A stretch of 37,669 nucleotides of DNA, taken from positions 1-37,669 of the IMG/VR virus record IMGVR_UViG_3300013119_000685. One strand, written 5' to 3'. Source of the stretch: a virus. A program made the translations under genes and the position numbers. This document shows, one piece after another, positions 1 through 6,971 of the stretch. The notes under the pieces were generated by a model, which was given only the letters and a program-made list of their open reading frames with translations, was not told the origin of the DNA and searched no databases. Within the stretch, counting starts at the first letter, position 1; the number at the start of each line of letters is the position of its first letter.

Positions 1-119
1 TCTGGCCATAACACATCAGGGTTAAACTTGCCGCCAAAGTATTCAACCCCGCAACCGGTAACAACCTCATCAATGAACCTATGCTTCTTGACTTCTTCCG
101 GCACAAGCGTTGCATGAAT
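1..119. repeat. Terminal direct repeat, copy 1 (contig circularity overlap)
   Basis: Bases 1-119 are identical to 37551-37669. The repeat lies inside a single open reading frame that continues across the join, so it is the same locus read twice and the true unit is 37550 bp. A 119-base overlap equals a k-mer size commonly used by short-read assemblers, so I infer an assembly overlap of a circular or circularly permuted molecule rather than a physical terminal repeat. Confidence 0.95.
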
Positions 120-425
120 GCCACCAAAGACTATTTTTGTTTTTGGCAGTTTCTTTTTAACCTGTTCAGCAAGCGACAAACCCCATTGATAAGTAGCAGT
201 AACACAAGAAATACCAACAACATCAGGGTTAAATTTATAAATGTTACGCACCAAAACCTTACGAACATCGAATAGAGTTCCGAGAAGCTTATTCCGAGAA
301 TAGCCCCTATTGAACTGCAAAGGATCGAAAAAGAGTTTGATATCATCCCCTCGCTTTCTTAAATGCCTGATGATATAGGCAGCGCCCAGCGAAACATCCT
401 CGGCACAACAAAATGCTATTTTCAT
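1..425 (-). CDS. Cobalamin-binding radical SAM protein, N-terminal part (gene crosses the contig join)
   Basis: The reading frame starts at ATG 425-423 (MKIAFCCAEDVSLGAAYIIR) and stays open to base 1. It continues in frame as 37550 down to 36644, giving 443 residues. This part is the Rossmann-like B12-binding domain: a beta strand at the start, the strand PDVVGISCVTA near residues 68-77, and GGIHATLVPEE at about 101-111, the turn typical of B12-binding radical SAM proteins. The cobalamin-ligating DxHxxG motif is not visible, as in many members. The start follows the stop of the upstream glycosyltransferase directly (TAA then ATG), so the genes are co-translated. The iron-sulfur part is described at 36644-37669. 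Confidence 0.88.
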   Translation of the reverse strand, partial: MKIAFCCAEDVSLGAAYIIRHLRKRGDDIKLFFDPLQFNRGYSRNKLLGTLFDVRKVLVRNIYKFNPDVVGISCVTATYQWGLSLAEQVKKKLPKTKIVFGGIHATLVPEEVKKHRFIDEVVTGCGVEYFGGKFNPDVLWP

Positions 426-1403
426 TTAATATTCCTCAAAAAATACCTCTGCATTTTTGTTTGAAAAATTAAGCAAGGCATAGTTCCTTGCCTTTACTTT
501 CATTGACAATAGTTGGCACTTGTCATTGTAAAGTTTTTCGATTGCCTTTTCAAAAGTATATGTTTCAGGGATGCCGCAAATCATGCCAAATGGCTCTACC
601 AATCCGGGCAACGACCCTCTTGCTGATGCAACAACCGCAAGCCCGGCTGAACATCCCTCAATAACCACTCTTGCAACCCCTTCATTATAGAGAGAAGGAA
701 CAACAAGAACATCAGCCATTTGATAATAGCTTTGCAAATCTTCGTATGAAATATCTGTAACATAGTGAAACCTCAACCCTTTTAAATGCGATAATCTCTC
801 CTGAACGAACTGGATTATGTGCATACCCTTTTTCCTTATCGGCCGACCTACGAATAAAACATCTAATTCGTTTTCTTTTTTATCTCTTGTCAATGGCGGG
901 CTTAATTTAAACAAGTCAACCCAATGCATAAATTTTTTTACATCCTGCTTGCGAACGGAAAATCCCAATTTGTAAATATCTTGCTCGCCGATACTATCCT
1001 CAACATATACAATATCAGAATGTCCCATGATAAAGGATGCGCATGTGTATTTTAAAAAAGGCCATTTTTCAAAACCATATATCGCAAGCGTTGTTGAAAG
1101 CAGTTTTACCTTAAAGAGCTTTTTCAATACTGCGCCTGTGGCCGTTCCGATAATCCCAAGGCAATGCACAGTTTCATATTTAAACTTCCGGCGCAGCAAT
1201 AGCGCTCTGAAAGTAAGCTCAACAAAAATCGTAAAGCATTGAAGCAAGCCGGGATTATCCCAATCCTCGAATTGCCTTTCCAGAGTAACAATCCTGACAT
1301 CAATTTTTTTAATAGCTTCATTATGCAAATCCTTGCAGAAGGTTTCAGCACCACCTACAAACTTCGGGCTGAACGGAGTTAAGATTAAAATTTTTTTGCG
1401 CAT
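426..1403 (-). CDS. Glycosyltransferase family 4 (GT-B fold)
   Basis: A 325-residue GT-B retaining glycosyltransferase, expected to move a sugar from a nucleotide donor onto a surface glycan or lipid precursor at the inner membrane face. The N-terminus carries the family start MRKKILILTPFSPKFVGGAE, where the glycine-rich loop binds the acceptor side. The C-terminal half has VLFVGRPIRKKG and the EX7E motif within NEGVARVVIEG. I chose ATG 1403 because the family N-terminus begins there and AGAGGA lies upstream; the frame is open 39 codons further back but those residues do not fit. The start overlaps the end of the GT2 gene by 19 bases. Donor and acceptor cannot be read from sequence. Confidence 0.88.
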   Translation of the reverse strand: MRKKILILTPFSPKFVGGAETFCKDLHNEAIKKIDVRIVTLERQFEDWDNPGLLQCFTIFVELTFRALLLRRKFKYETVHCLGIIGTATGAVLKKLFKVKLLSTTLAIYGFEKWPFLKYTCASFIMGHSDIVYVEDSIGEQDIYKLGFSVRKQDVKKFMHWVDLFKLSPPLTRDKKENELDVLFVGRPIRKKGMHIIQFVQERLSHLKGLRFHYVTDISYEDLQSYYQMADVLVVPSLYNEGVARVVIEGCSAGLAVVASARGSLPGLVEPFGMICGIPETYTFEKAIEKLYNDKCQLLSMKVKARNYALLNFSNKNAEVFFEEY

Positions 1404-2095
1404 AGGTAGATTATTCCTCTTGTAAATATCAACATAAATAAAAGCACAGCATAGTGCGGCTTGGCAATAAGCCGTTTCCACTTGCCCTTTTCGATGAAAA
1501 TCCAGAAACACCGATACCAAAGTTTTGTAACCTTATCATTCGGCCATTTCTCTTTAAATCTTTGCATGCTCTTGGCGTAGTAGACCTTTTTCTTTAGGTA
1601 TCGCCAAAGGTTCGCACCGTCATAGTGCCAAATGCAAGCAGCGGTTATCCCGCGCCGACCTTGAATGCGCCTATCCCAGTCGCTATCTTCCGGGCCTGAC
1701 ATTGTTTCATCAAAACGAGGACAATGTTTTGCCTCGACAAACCGAACAACATCAACTGGAGTGCAAATATAAAACTGCCTTTCCCAATCCCGAAGCCGGT
1801 TAAATAGGCCTGTTCCAAATGTCCTTTCAGGAATGTAAATAGATATGCATTTCTCTGCAAGTGCCATACATTGCTCTATAACTTTCGGCTCAACCATCTG
1901 ATCGCTATCAAGTATCAAGTAATAATCCCCCTTTGCTCTATCCATGCCGATATTCCTTTGAGCCGACCTCTCTTTGCCCTCATCAACAACAATAATTTCT
2001 ATGTTTTTATAAGTCGATTGTTTAATGCAGGCAACACAGTTTTCTATCTGTGCGTCTTTATGTGTCGGTATTATTATACTAACTAATGGTTTCAT
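1385..2095 (-). CDS. Glycosyltransferase family 2 (GT-A fold)
   Basis: A 236-residue GT-A glycosyltransferase. The first strand and nucleotide-binding site are VSIIIPTHKD near the N-terminus; ILDSDQM carries the DxD-type metal-binding motif; a GPEDSDWDRR stretch later in the protein resembles the ED acceptor-side motif of the family. ATG 2095 overlaps the upstream stop as ATGA, so I prefer it to the in-frame ATG three codons earlier (2104). A C-terminal hydrophobic stretch (HYAVLLFMLIFTRGIIYL) suggests membrane contact. It sits between a two-helix membrane protein and a GT4 gene in the cargo operon. The sugar is unknown. Confidence 0.88.
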   Translation of the reverse strand: MKPLVSIIIPTHKDAQIENCVACIKQSTYKNIEIIVVDEGKERSAQRNIGMDRAKGDYYLILDSDQMVEPKVIEQCMALAEKCISIYIPERTFGTGLFNRLRDWERQFYICTPVDVVRFVEAKHCPRFDETMSGPEDSDWDRRIQGRRGITAACIWHYDGANLWRYLKKKVYYAKSMQRFKEKWPNDKVTKLWYRCFWIFIEKGKWKRLIAKPHYAVLLFMLIFTRGIIYLCAKKF

Positions 2096-2304
2096 ATTTT
2101 CCATCTATTCTTTGCAAATCCTGTTACCAAATAACATATCAAAACACCAATTATTAAAAATGGACATAACATCAATGATATAAGAATACTAAATCCCCTA
2201 TTTTCTCTTTGATCATCATTTGGTTGTATCGCAGAATAATGTGCAAATAAAATCCCATAACAAACCCAAAAACAGATAACGCAAAGAATTGAATATGTTA
2301 TCAT
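2092..2304 (-). CDS. Small two-helix membrane protein
   Basis: A 70-residue protein with two hydrophobic helices: residues about 3-24 (YSILCVICFWVCYGILFAHY) and about 39-62 (ILISLMLCPFLIIGVLICYL), with a polar loop containing NDDQRENR. It overlaps both neighbours by ATGA (start 2304 with the radical SAM stop; stop 2092 with the GT2 start), so it is clearly part of the glycan operon. It is too small for a GtrA-type flippase, which has four helices, but its place between sugar enzymes suggests an accessory membrane role. No family recognised. Confidence 0.7.
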   Translation of the reverse strand: MITYSILCVICFWVCYGILFAHYSAIQPNDDQRENRGFSILISLMLCPFLIIGVLICYLVTGFAKNRWKI

Positions 2305-3695
2305 CCCTTCACCACCTTTCCTAAATCATGAAAGTTTCCGAACCTGTCATAGACCTTTTGACCTATGCGAATATAATATTTCAAATCCTCAAAGCTCTTT
2401 ATTCCCGCAATTTTTCGTGCGATAAACTCTGGATGGAACGCAGCATTGTAAATCCCTTTTTGAAGCGCAAACAATCTCTTTTCATAATAAGGAAGCTTCA
2501 TTACCGGCTTTGACATATCGTAATCTGTCCAATCTTCTGTGGCAAGCTTGCCCTGCTCTTTACACTCCTGCCAAAGCGGCGTTCCGGGATATGGTATGCA
2601 GATTGTCGCCTGCGCGCTTGAGGCCCACCCTTTTTTGAGCAACCACCGCACCATATTGTAAGTCCTTTTTGCATCCTCGCAGCTTTCCCAATGGTATCCG
2701 AACATAACCGTCAAATGGCTTTCAAGCCCTGCGGCCCGCGCCAATATCAAGTCCTGCATTACCGCCTTTTTGTCATAGCCCTTATTCAGCTTGTCAAGCG
2801 TTCTCTGATTAGCGCTTTCAAATCCCCAGAGCAACATCCTGAAACCGGCCTGCTTGAGTAGTGCAAAATCTTTTTCACCTAAAGCGCCAAATCTCATATT
2901 ACAGCTAAAGGCAACATGGTCGTTGTAACCCCTGTCGATAACCTCTTGGCAAAAAGTTCGCAGCCATTCCCCTGTCGGAAAAGTGCCGCTATCATCAAAG
3001 ATTTCCTTGAAGCCCATGCAAATCAACCCTTCAATTTCCGTTAAGACATCCTGCACATCCCTGATATGATAATTTTTATGATAGGTGGCCCAAGAGCAAA
3101 ACTTGCACTTGCGATACCAACAATCCATCGCTGACATGATATAAGTTCCGGGCAGGTATCTGAAGTTTCCATTCTTATAAGCATAAAGCCATGAGTTCGT
3201 AATCTGCCTGTTGATATGAGGTAATGGCGTTTTCTTATCCCATTCTGCGCCAGTTATAATCTTAAATACCTCATAATGCCAATCGCCGCCCTGAACAATA
3301 AAATCTGCATTGCATTCCTTTTTGCTTTCCTCTGGAAGCGCGGTTACATGCTGCCCGCATAAAATAACTTTGATATGCGGAAGGAATTGCTTTATGCCAT
3401 TAATCACTTCCCAGTATCTTTTAATTAAAGGCGTAGGCGCTTCAAATATTAAATACTGCGGCATCATCTGAACTATGGCCCGACCAAACTCTACTTCATT
3501 TAATTCGGAAGCCACCGCATCAAGCCATAATACCTGCGCTTTGCCGGAGTTCGCAAGCATGGTAGCTGATAAGGCCGGCACAATAGGGTAGGCAAAGAAT
3601 GGATCGGTAAACCATTGGAACTGCCTATTCTGCCCTATGGTTGCATAGCCCTTTGCATTTTTCATGGGTGGAACTACATAGATAACTTTTTGCAT
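2301..3695 (-). CDS. B12-binding-domain radical SAM protein
   Basis: 464 residues. The N-terminal ~150 form a B12-binding-like domain (VLWLDAVASELNE, then CGQHVTALPEE at about 113-123). A radical SAM TIM barrel follows, with a cysteine cluster at C192, C197 and C200, that is CX4CX2C (DCWYRKCKFC) rather than the usual CX3CX2C. FGYHWESCEDAKRT and the ATICIPYPGTPLW stretch are typical later barrel elements. Family members use 5'-deoxyadenosyl radical chemistry, often methylating or rearranging lipids, peptides or antibiotics. As the first enzyme of the cargo cluster it probably modifies a glycan or lipid. The start overlaps the upstream stop (TAATG) with AGGAG upstream. The substrate is not predictable. 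Confidence 0.88.
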   Translation of the reverse strand: MQKVIYVVPPMKNAKGYATIGQNRQFQWFTDPFFAYPIVPALSATMLANSGKAQVLWLDAVASELNEVEFGRAIVQMMPQYLIFEAPTPLIKRYWEVINGIKQFLPHIKVILCGQHVTALPEESKKECNADFIVQGGDWHYEVFKIITGAEWDKKTPLPHINRQITNSWLYAYKNGNFRYLPGTYIMSAMDCWYRKCKFCSWATYHKNYHIRDVQDVLTEIEGLICMGFKEIFDDSGTFPTGEWLRTFCQEVIDRGYNDHVAFSCNMRFGALGEKDFALLKQAGFRMLLWGFESANQRTLDKLNKGYDKKAVMQDLILARAAGLESHLTVMFGYHWESCEDAKRTYNMVRWLLKKGWASSAQATICIPYPGTPLWQECKEQGKLATEDWTDYDMSKPVMKLPYYEKRLFALQKGIYNAAFHPEFIARKIAGIKSFEDLKYYIRIGQKVYDRFGNFHDLGKVVKG

Positions 3696-3964
3696 TATTT
3701 AATCACTCCTGCTTTAGAGATTGCTTTGGCTAAATGGCTTTCAAGTAATTTAACATTACTTGGTCTTTTGGGAGTCATAATACAATCATCTTGGTAATCA
3801 GCTATAATATCGACCATCTTCTCCTCATCTATTTCAAATATCTCATTCCTTGCGTTGTAGATAGCTTGGGCTAATTGATTAGTTGTTTCTATGTCATCAA
3901 TAGATGATTTACCTAAACCTGCTTCGTATAATAATTCTCTTATCTTTTCCACAGTCTTATTCAT
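3695..3964 (-). CDS. Hypothetical protein, 89 aa
   Basis: Not recognised. ATG 3964 is chosen over the longer in-frame start at 4006 because AAAGGAG lies about seven bases upstream. Mostly helical and acidic (EKIRELLYEAGLGKSSIDDI; IDEEKMVDIIADYQDD), ending in a basic helix. Its stop overlaps the start of the radical SAM gene (TAATG), so it may simply be the last small early gene before the cargo. Phages often carry small proteins with this VEKIREL-type start near replication and accessory genes, but I assign no function. Confidence 0.65.
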   Translation of the reverse strand: MNKTVEKIRELLYEAGLGKSSIDDIETTNQLAQAIYNARNEIFEIDEEKMVDIIADYQDDCIMTPKRPSNVKLLESHLAKAISKAGVIK

Positions 3965-3977
3965 CTTTAGGCTCCTT

Positions 3978-4232
3978 TCATATCCCCTCATATACGGTGG
4001 TTTCATCCCTCATCTGTCCTCTTTTCCCCAAAAATATTAAAAAGTCCTTAACTAATCTTTTTTTATCATTAGTCAAATCTTTATAGGCCTCGGCAATCAT
4101 AGTAGTTTCGTGGCGTTTTTTAAAAACTTTATTTCTAAATAAAACCAAATCTAAAGCTATCCATAAATCAGTAGGCATTTTATCAAATTCCCAATTCTCT
4201 TTTATTATTCTTATGGCCTCTTGATATTGCAT
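3978..4232 (-). CDS. Hypothetical protein, 84 aa
   Basis: Not recognised. It has a very strong ribosome-binding site (AAGGAGGAGGAGAA directly before ATG 4232). The sequence is soluble and helical, with a basic centre (RNKVFKKRH) and TNDKKRLVKDFLIFLGKRG near the end. It overlaps the longer but unlikely start of the next gene; with ATG 3964 there is a short gap of 13 bases. The local DNA is markedly AT-rich compared with the structural genes. Confidence 0.62.
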   Translation of the reverse strand: MQYQEAIRIIKENWEFDKMPTDLWIALDLVLFRNKVFKKRHETTMIAEAYKDLTNDKKRLVKDFLIFLGKRGQMRDETTVYEGI

Positions 4233-4257
4233 TTCTCCTCCTCCTTAGCTGGCTGAA

Positions 4258-5055
4258 TTATAAGGGGGGTGACAATTTATCCCCACCCTTTGCTATATTA
4301 TTGAGTCTTTTAACCGCTATATCGCAGTATTCTTGGCTTATCTCAATTCCAATAAAATTACGATTTAATACTTTCGCCATTTTTAAAGTTGTGCCACTAC
4401 CACACATTGGGTCTAAAACTAAATCTCCTTTATTGCTCCAAGATAATATATGGTCTTGGGCGAGTTTTTCGGGAAAAGTGGCGGGATGATTTGTTTTCTC
4501 ATTTCCAGCACCAACGACATATTCAAAAATATTCCCTTTTATTTTTTCATTTTTATAAACCAATTTCTCATCTCTATTATGTCTTATACTGTGGTTATCA
4601 TAATTACAAGGTCTTTTGGGGTTATGAGTTTTCCCCGCCAATTTCGTTGGCATCTTTATCGGATTAAAAGTTTTTGGCTTGTCTTTTGATAAAATAAACA
4701 TATACTCAAACTCTTGCTCATATCTATTGTGCGTCAAAGGAATATAATTTACCTTTCTATATATCATCGTATCATGCAAATTAAATCCTATCTCCTTAAA
4801 ATAAAGTGCTTGTTTAAAAGATGTTCCCGTTTCGCTTCCGTTAATTGTCGCATCACCTACTACCCAAACCACCACTCCGCCTTTCTTCATCACTCGGTAT
4901 AATTCTCTGGTTATCGGCTCAAAGTTGAAAGTATATCCTTTGTAATCTCGTAAATTGTCATATGGCGGGGAAGTAACTACTAAGTCCACGTAATCACTTG
5001 GTAGTGTTTTAAGCACCTGTTCGCAATCACCTTGTATTACTTTATTAAGCATCAT
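4258..5055 (-). CDS. DNA methyltransferase, beta class (TSPPY; probably N4-cytosine)
   Basis: 265 residues. The catalytic motif IV TSPPY is at residues 28-32 and the SAM-binding motif I DPMCGSGTT is near residue 217, in the IV-before-I order of beta-class amino-methyltransferases. TSPPY is the form usual for N4-cytosine enzymes, though some N6-adenine enzymes share it. The target recognition region is the intervening ~150 residues. No restriction endonuclease is nearby, so a role in protecting phage DNA from host restriction is likely. The start is an ATGATG pair, 5055 or 5052, overlapping the upstream gene by 11 bases. Confidence 0.88.
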   Translation of the reverse strand: MMLNKVIQGDCEQVLKTLPSDYVDLVVTSPPYDNLRDYKGYTFNFEPITRELYRVMKKGGVVVWVVGDATINGSETGTSFKQALYFKEIGFNLHDTMIYRKVNYIPLTHNRYEQEFEYMFILSKDKPKTFNPIKMPTKLAGKTHNPKRPCNYDNHSIRHNRDEKLVYKNEKIKGNIFEYVVGAGNEKTNHPATFPEKLAQDHILSWSNKGDLVLDPMCGSGTTLKMAKVLNRNFIGIEISQEYCDIAVKRLNNIAKGGDKLSPPL

Positions 5056-5317
5056 CTATCCTCTTTAGTGCTTGTTGTCTACGCTTGTTTGAGCCCTTCA
5101 TAATAAAAGATGATACTCTGTTCCGACATAACAAGGCGTGGTCTTTATCATCTTCTGTTCCACAATTTTTACATTTTTCTTTTTCACCCATCAACTCTTT
5201 GAAGTAAGCTTTGATGTCGGCTTCTGCTTTATTTCTTAAATTCTTATAAATAGGATTATCCTCTTTCGCCATTAGAAACATTCCAAAGCTGTTATCTATA
5301 ATATCCTTCAAGCTCAT
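5045..5317 (-). CDS. Small putative zinc-binding protein, 90 aa
   Basis: Not recognised as a family. A CKNCG pair and a further cysteine in LLCRNRV suggest a partial zinc ribbon in the second half. The N-terminal half is helical (MSLKDIIDNSFGMFLMAKED) and the tail is basic (KGSNKRRQQALKRIDDA). The start overlaps the upstream stop as ATGA with AAAGGAG upstream, and its end overlaps the methyltransferase start by 11 bases. Translation is coupled, but a functional link to methylation is only inferred. Confidence 0.62.
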   Translation of the reverse strand: MSLKDIIDNSFGMFLMAKEDNPIYKNLRNKAEADIKAYFKELMGEKEKCKNCGTEDDKDHALLCRNRVSSFIMKGSNKRRQQALKRIDDA

Positions 5318-5661
5318 TTCTTTAGCTCCTTTATTTCTGCCTTAAGACGAGCTATTATTGGTAAATATATCTTATCTACCCTATCATCTAAAATAACTGC
5401 CAACCTTTTAAATGGCTCTACTTGCTCAAAAGGTATCAGTTCATTTACAGATAATCTCGTTACTTCTGATATACAAACATCTTGAGGCATCTCCTCTTTC
5501 GCCTCTATCAAAATATCTAATGCTTTGAGGGCTATTTTGAGGGCTTGACTTCTCTCTGCTTCTACTCCACAAGGCTGACAATTTCTTCTACTGGATTGAT
5601 ATAAATTCTCATAATGTTTTTGTATTTTTTCTATTATCTCTCTCGTTTCCTCATAATTCAT
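5314..5661 (-). CDS. Hypothetical helical protein, 115 aa
   Basis: Not recognised. It is predicted to be mostly alpha-helical, with a CQPCG pair at about residues 29-33 and a lysine-rich C-terminal helix (ARLKAEIKELKK). It starts at ATG 5661 behind TAAGGAG, a translation start region that is duplicated exactly at 6350-6369. The start lies inside the end of the MT-A70 gene (11-base overlap) and its stop overlaps the next start by ATGA. Confidence 0.6.
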   Translation of the reverse strand: MNYEETREIIEKIQKHYENLYQSSRRNCQPCGVEAERSQALKIALKALDILIEAKEEMPQDVCISEVTRLSVNELIPFEQVEPFKRLAVILDDRVDKIYLPIIARLKAEIKELKK

Positions 5662-6205
5662 TTGGGTTGCTCCTTAGTTCTATATCACTTTCTACTTCAT
5701 TACCCCACACATCCCAACCCTCTGTTTTTTCTCTTGCAAAGAGTTCTATCCGAGGTAAATCGCCTAAGAGTTCTATAATTTTACTTTTCACAATATCAGG
5801 CTTTTGAGAGTGTCCTCTAATAGGAGAAAAAACTAATTGGAAAACACTCTTTGATATTCTTTTTGGTTTCCCTTTGGCTGCGATTAAGCAAGGTTCAGTA
5901 TTCCCCCTTGTCCAACGACCAAGACCATAAAAAGGTTTTAAGTTTTTCTTGTTCAATTTAACCCATTGGAAAGCGATGCTTTTATATTTAAATCCCCAAT
6001 GTTTAATAACCTCTAATGCTTCAGGGTATAGTGGATATGTCGCCCACAAAAACAAAACACAATCATTGTCAGATATTGCATCTATTGACAAAGAACTAAT
6101 ATCTTTCAAGCTCATTGTCTTGTAGTGAGCAGCGCAAGCACCATTACAGTTTTTGTCTCGGTATCTCCATGGTGGATCTGCATAAATAATCTGATATTTC
6201 TTCAT
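5651..6205 (-). CDS. MT-A70 family N6-adenine methyltransferase
   Basis: 184 residues from ATG 6205. The catalytic DPPW motif is at residues 10-13 (MKKYQIIYADPPWRY), typical of MT-A70/IME4-type N6-adenine methyltransferases found in phages and bacteria. WATYPLYPEALEVIKHWGFKY and WTRGNTEPCLIAAKGKP are conserved family segments, and SQKPDIV near the C-terminus resembles the HSxKP motif. The longer open frame back to 6286 overlaps a separate 46-codon gene whose TGA overlaps ATG 6205 (ATGA), so I use the short start. It is probably a solitary methyltransferase that marks phage DNA against host nucleases. Confidence 0.9.
   Translation of the reverse strand: MKKYQIIYADPPWRYRDKNCNGACAAHYKTMSLKDISSLSIDAISDNDCVLFLWATYPLYPEALEVIKHWGFKYKSIAFQWVKLNKKNLKPFYGLGRWTRGNTEPCLIAAKGKPKRISKSVFQLVFSPIRGHSQKPDIVKSKIIELLGDLPRIELFAREKTEGWDVWGNEVESDIELRSNPNEL
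5657..5676 (-). repeat. 20-bp duplicated translation start region, copy A
   Basis: Minus-strand TAAGGAGCAACCCAAATGAA is identical to 6350-6369. Here it provides the ribosome-binding site and ATG of the 115-residue gene, and also encodes part of the C-terminus of the MT-A70 gene in another frame. Confidence 0.85.
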
Positions 6206-6342
6206 TTCATCCCCATAACAGCTATGCTTATACCAATAGCTGATAACCAATACAAAGCCTTGAAATAGTTTCTCTCTACAAGACAAGCTATCATAACTAC
6301 AAAATAGTTAAGCATTAGCCATTTAATTAAATTATTACTCAT
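6202..6342 (-). CDS. Small membrane protein, 46 aa
   Basis: Starts at ATG 6342 (MSNNLIKWLMLNYFVVMIAC) and ends with TGA overlapping the MT-A70 start. It has two hydrophobic stretches (LMLNYFVVMIACLV; ALYWLSAIGISIAVMGM) separated by ERNYFK, giving a helical hairpin in the membrane. GTGAGGG lies just before the start. The overlap with its neighbour supports translation. Function unknown; small hydrophobic hairpins in phages can be holin-, superinfection- or envelope-related, which I cannot separate. Confidence 0.6.
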   Translation of the reverse strand: MSNNLIKWLMLNYFVVMIACLVERNYFKALYWLSAIGISIAVMGMK

Positions 6343-6349
6343 CCCTCAC

Positions 6350-6369
6350 TTCATTTGGGTTGCTCCTTA
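6350..6369 (-). repeat. 20-bp duplicated translation start region, copy B
   Basis: Exact second copy of 5657-5676. Here the ATG is followed by one lysine codon and TGA, so ribosomes starting at the site would stop after two codons, a few bases before ATG 6342 of the next small gene. The upstream 57-residue gene ends within the repeat in a different frame. Confidence 0.85.
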
Positions 6370-6524
6370 TTATCTAAAAATTCTTCTTTATAGCTTTCCC
6401 ATTTAGAAACAATTATTGAAACTATATCCCGAAAAGAATCTAATAACTCTTCATCTCGTGCTATCTCATGAAAAATCTCATGAATAAATCTTTCCATTTT
6501 ATTTGGATTATTAGGCAATGTCAT
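6351..6524 (-). CDS. Hypothetical protein, 57 aa
   Basis: The start at ATG 6524 (MTLPNNPNKMERFIHEIFHE) is chosen because it overlaps the TGA of the 20-codon reading frame upstream as ATGA. The frame is open to 6539 without a good ribosome-binding site. The protein is acidic and helical, with no recognisable motif. It ends in the duplicated 20-bp sequence at 6350-6369. Confidence 0.5.
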   Translation of the reverse strand: MTLPNNPNKMERFIHEIFHEIARDEELLDSFRDIVSIIVSKWESYKEEFLDNKEQPK

Positions 6525-6583
6525 AGACCAGCATCCCAATTGTGCTTATGGCTGCAATGGGAAGGAATTGGTGGCAATACCAT
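6521..6583 (-). CDS. 20-aa peptide or leader reading frame with strong ribosome-binding site
   Basis: ATG 6583 follows AGGTAGGAAGATT and encodes MVLPPIPSHCSHKHNWDAGL, then TGA overlapping the next ATG. The SHCSHKH cluster of one Cys and three His could bind metal. It may be a micropeptide or only a translational coupling leader for the 57-residue gene. Confidence 0.4.
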   Translation of the reverse strand: MVLPPIPSHCSHKHNWDAGL

Positions 6584-6590
6584 AATCTTC

Positions 6591-6830
6591 CTACCTTTCG
6601 GTTGCTGGACTATTTTCTTCGCCTAAAATCTCAAGCTCACAACCAATGTGTCTTAGTAAATCCAATACTATGCGTATCGTTTCCCGCATAGATGTTCCAC
6701 TTGGAAGTTCCTTTTTCGCATCATAAGTTAAACTTAAAGTTATTTTACTCATCTCATCCTCCTGTTTTGAGAAACCTAAACAAGATAAACATAACCCCTG
6801 ACTTCCCGTGCACATACAAATACTTTTCAT
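6591..6830 (-). CDS. Small protein with N-terminal Cys cluster, 79 aa
   Basis: The frame from ATG 6830 begins CMCTGSQGLCLSCLG (CxC, then CxxC), a mini zinc-ribbon pattern. This is followed by MSKITLSLTYDAKKELPSGT and a helix (RETIRIVLDLLRHIGCELEI). Two starts are possible. ATG 6830 directly follows the stop of the 40-residue Cys-rich gene. ATG 6752 has a very strong AGGAGGATGAG site and would give a 53-residue product. Both products may be made from one frame. The function of the C-terminal part is not recognised. Confidence 0.55.
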   Translation of the reverse strand: MKSICMCTGSQGLCLSCLGFSKQEDEMSKITLSLTYDAKKELPSGTSMRETIRIVLDLLRHIGCELEILGEENSPATER

Positions 6831-6953
6831 TCATCCCTCACGCTTTCTGGTGGTTAAGTGAATATCTTCGGGGTCGCAATCTCTACACATATCACAATCA
6901 TGTGGGCATTTATAATCTCTGACTAAATGGCAATCACATTCTAAGCATTTCAT
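6831..6953 (-). CDS. Cysteine-rich micro-protein, 40 aa
   Basis: ATG 6953 with GAGG upstream encodes 40 residues containing seven cysteines (C3, C6, C8, C16, C20, C23, C26; CLECDC then CPHDCDMCRDC), ending next to ATG 6830. The spacing is like a compact zinc or iron-sulfur knuckle. It is too short for standard gene thresholds, but cysteine regularity, ribosome-binding site and abutting neighbours support it. Role unknown; small zinc knuckles in phages often bind nucleic acid or inhibit host enzymes. Confidence 0.6.
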   Translation of the reverse strand: MKCLECDCHLVRDYKCPHDCDMCRDCDPEDIHLTTRKREG

Positions 6954-6971
6954 CTCAACCTCGGTTTTGGG

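Noticed and set aside
1404-1520. N-terminal extension of the GT4 gene to 1520
   Set aside because: The extra 39 residues overlap the GT2 gene and do not fit the family; ATG 1403 has a ribosome-binding site and the canonical first strand.
6206-6286. N-terminal extension of the MT-A70 gene to 6286
   Set aside because: The extension overlaps a separate 46-codon frame whose stop overlaps ATG 6205, and the family begins just before the DPPW motif.
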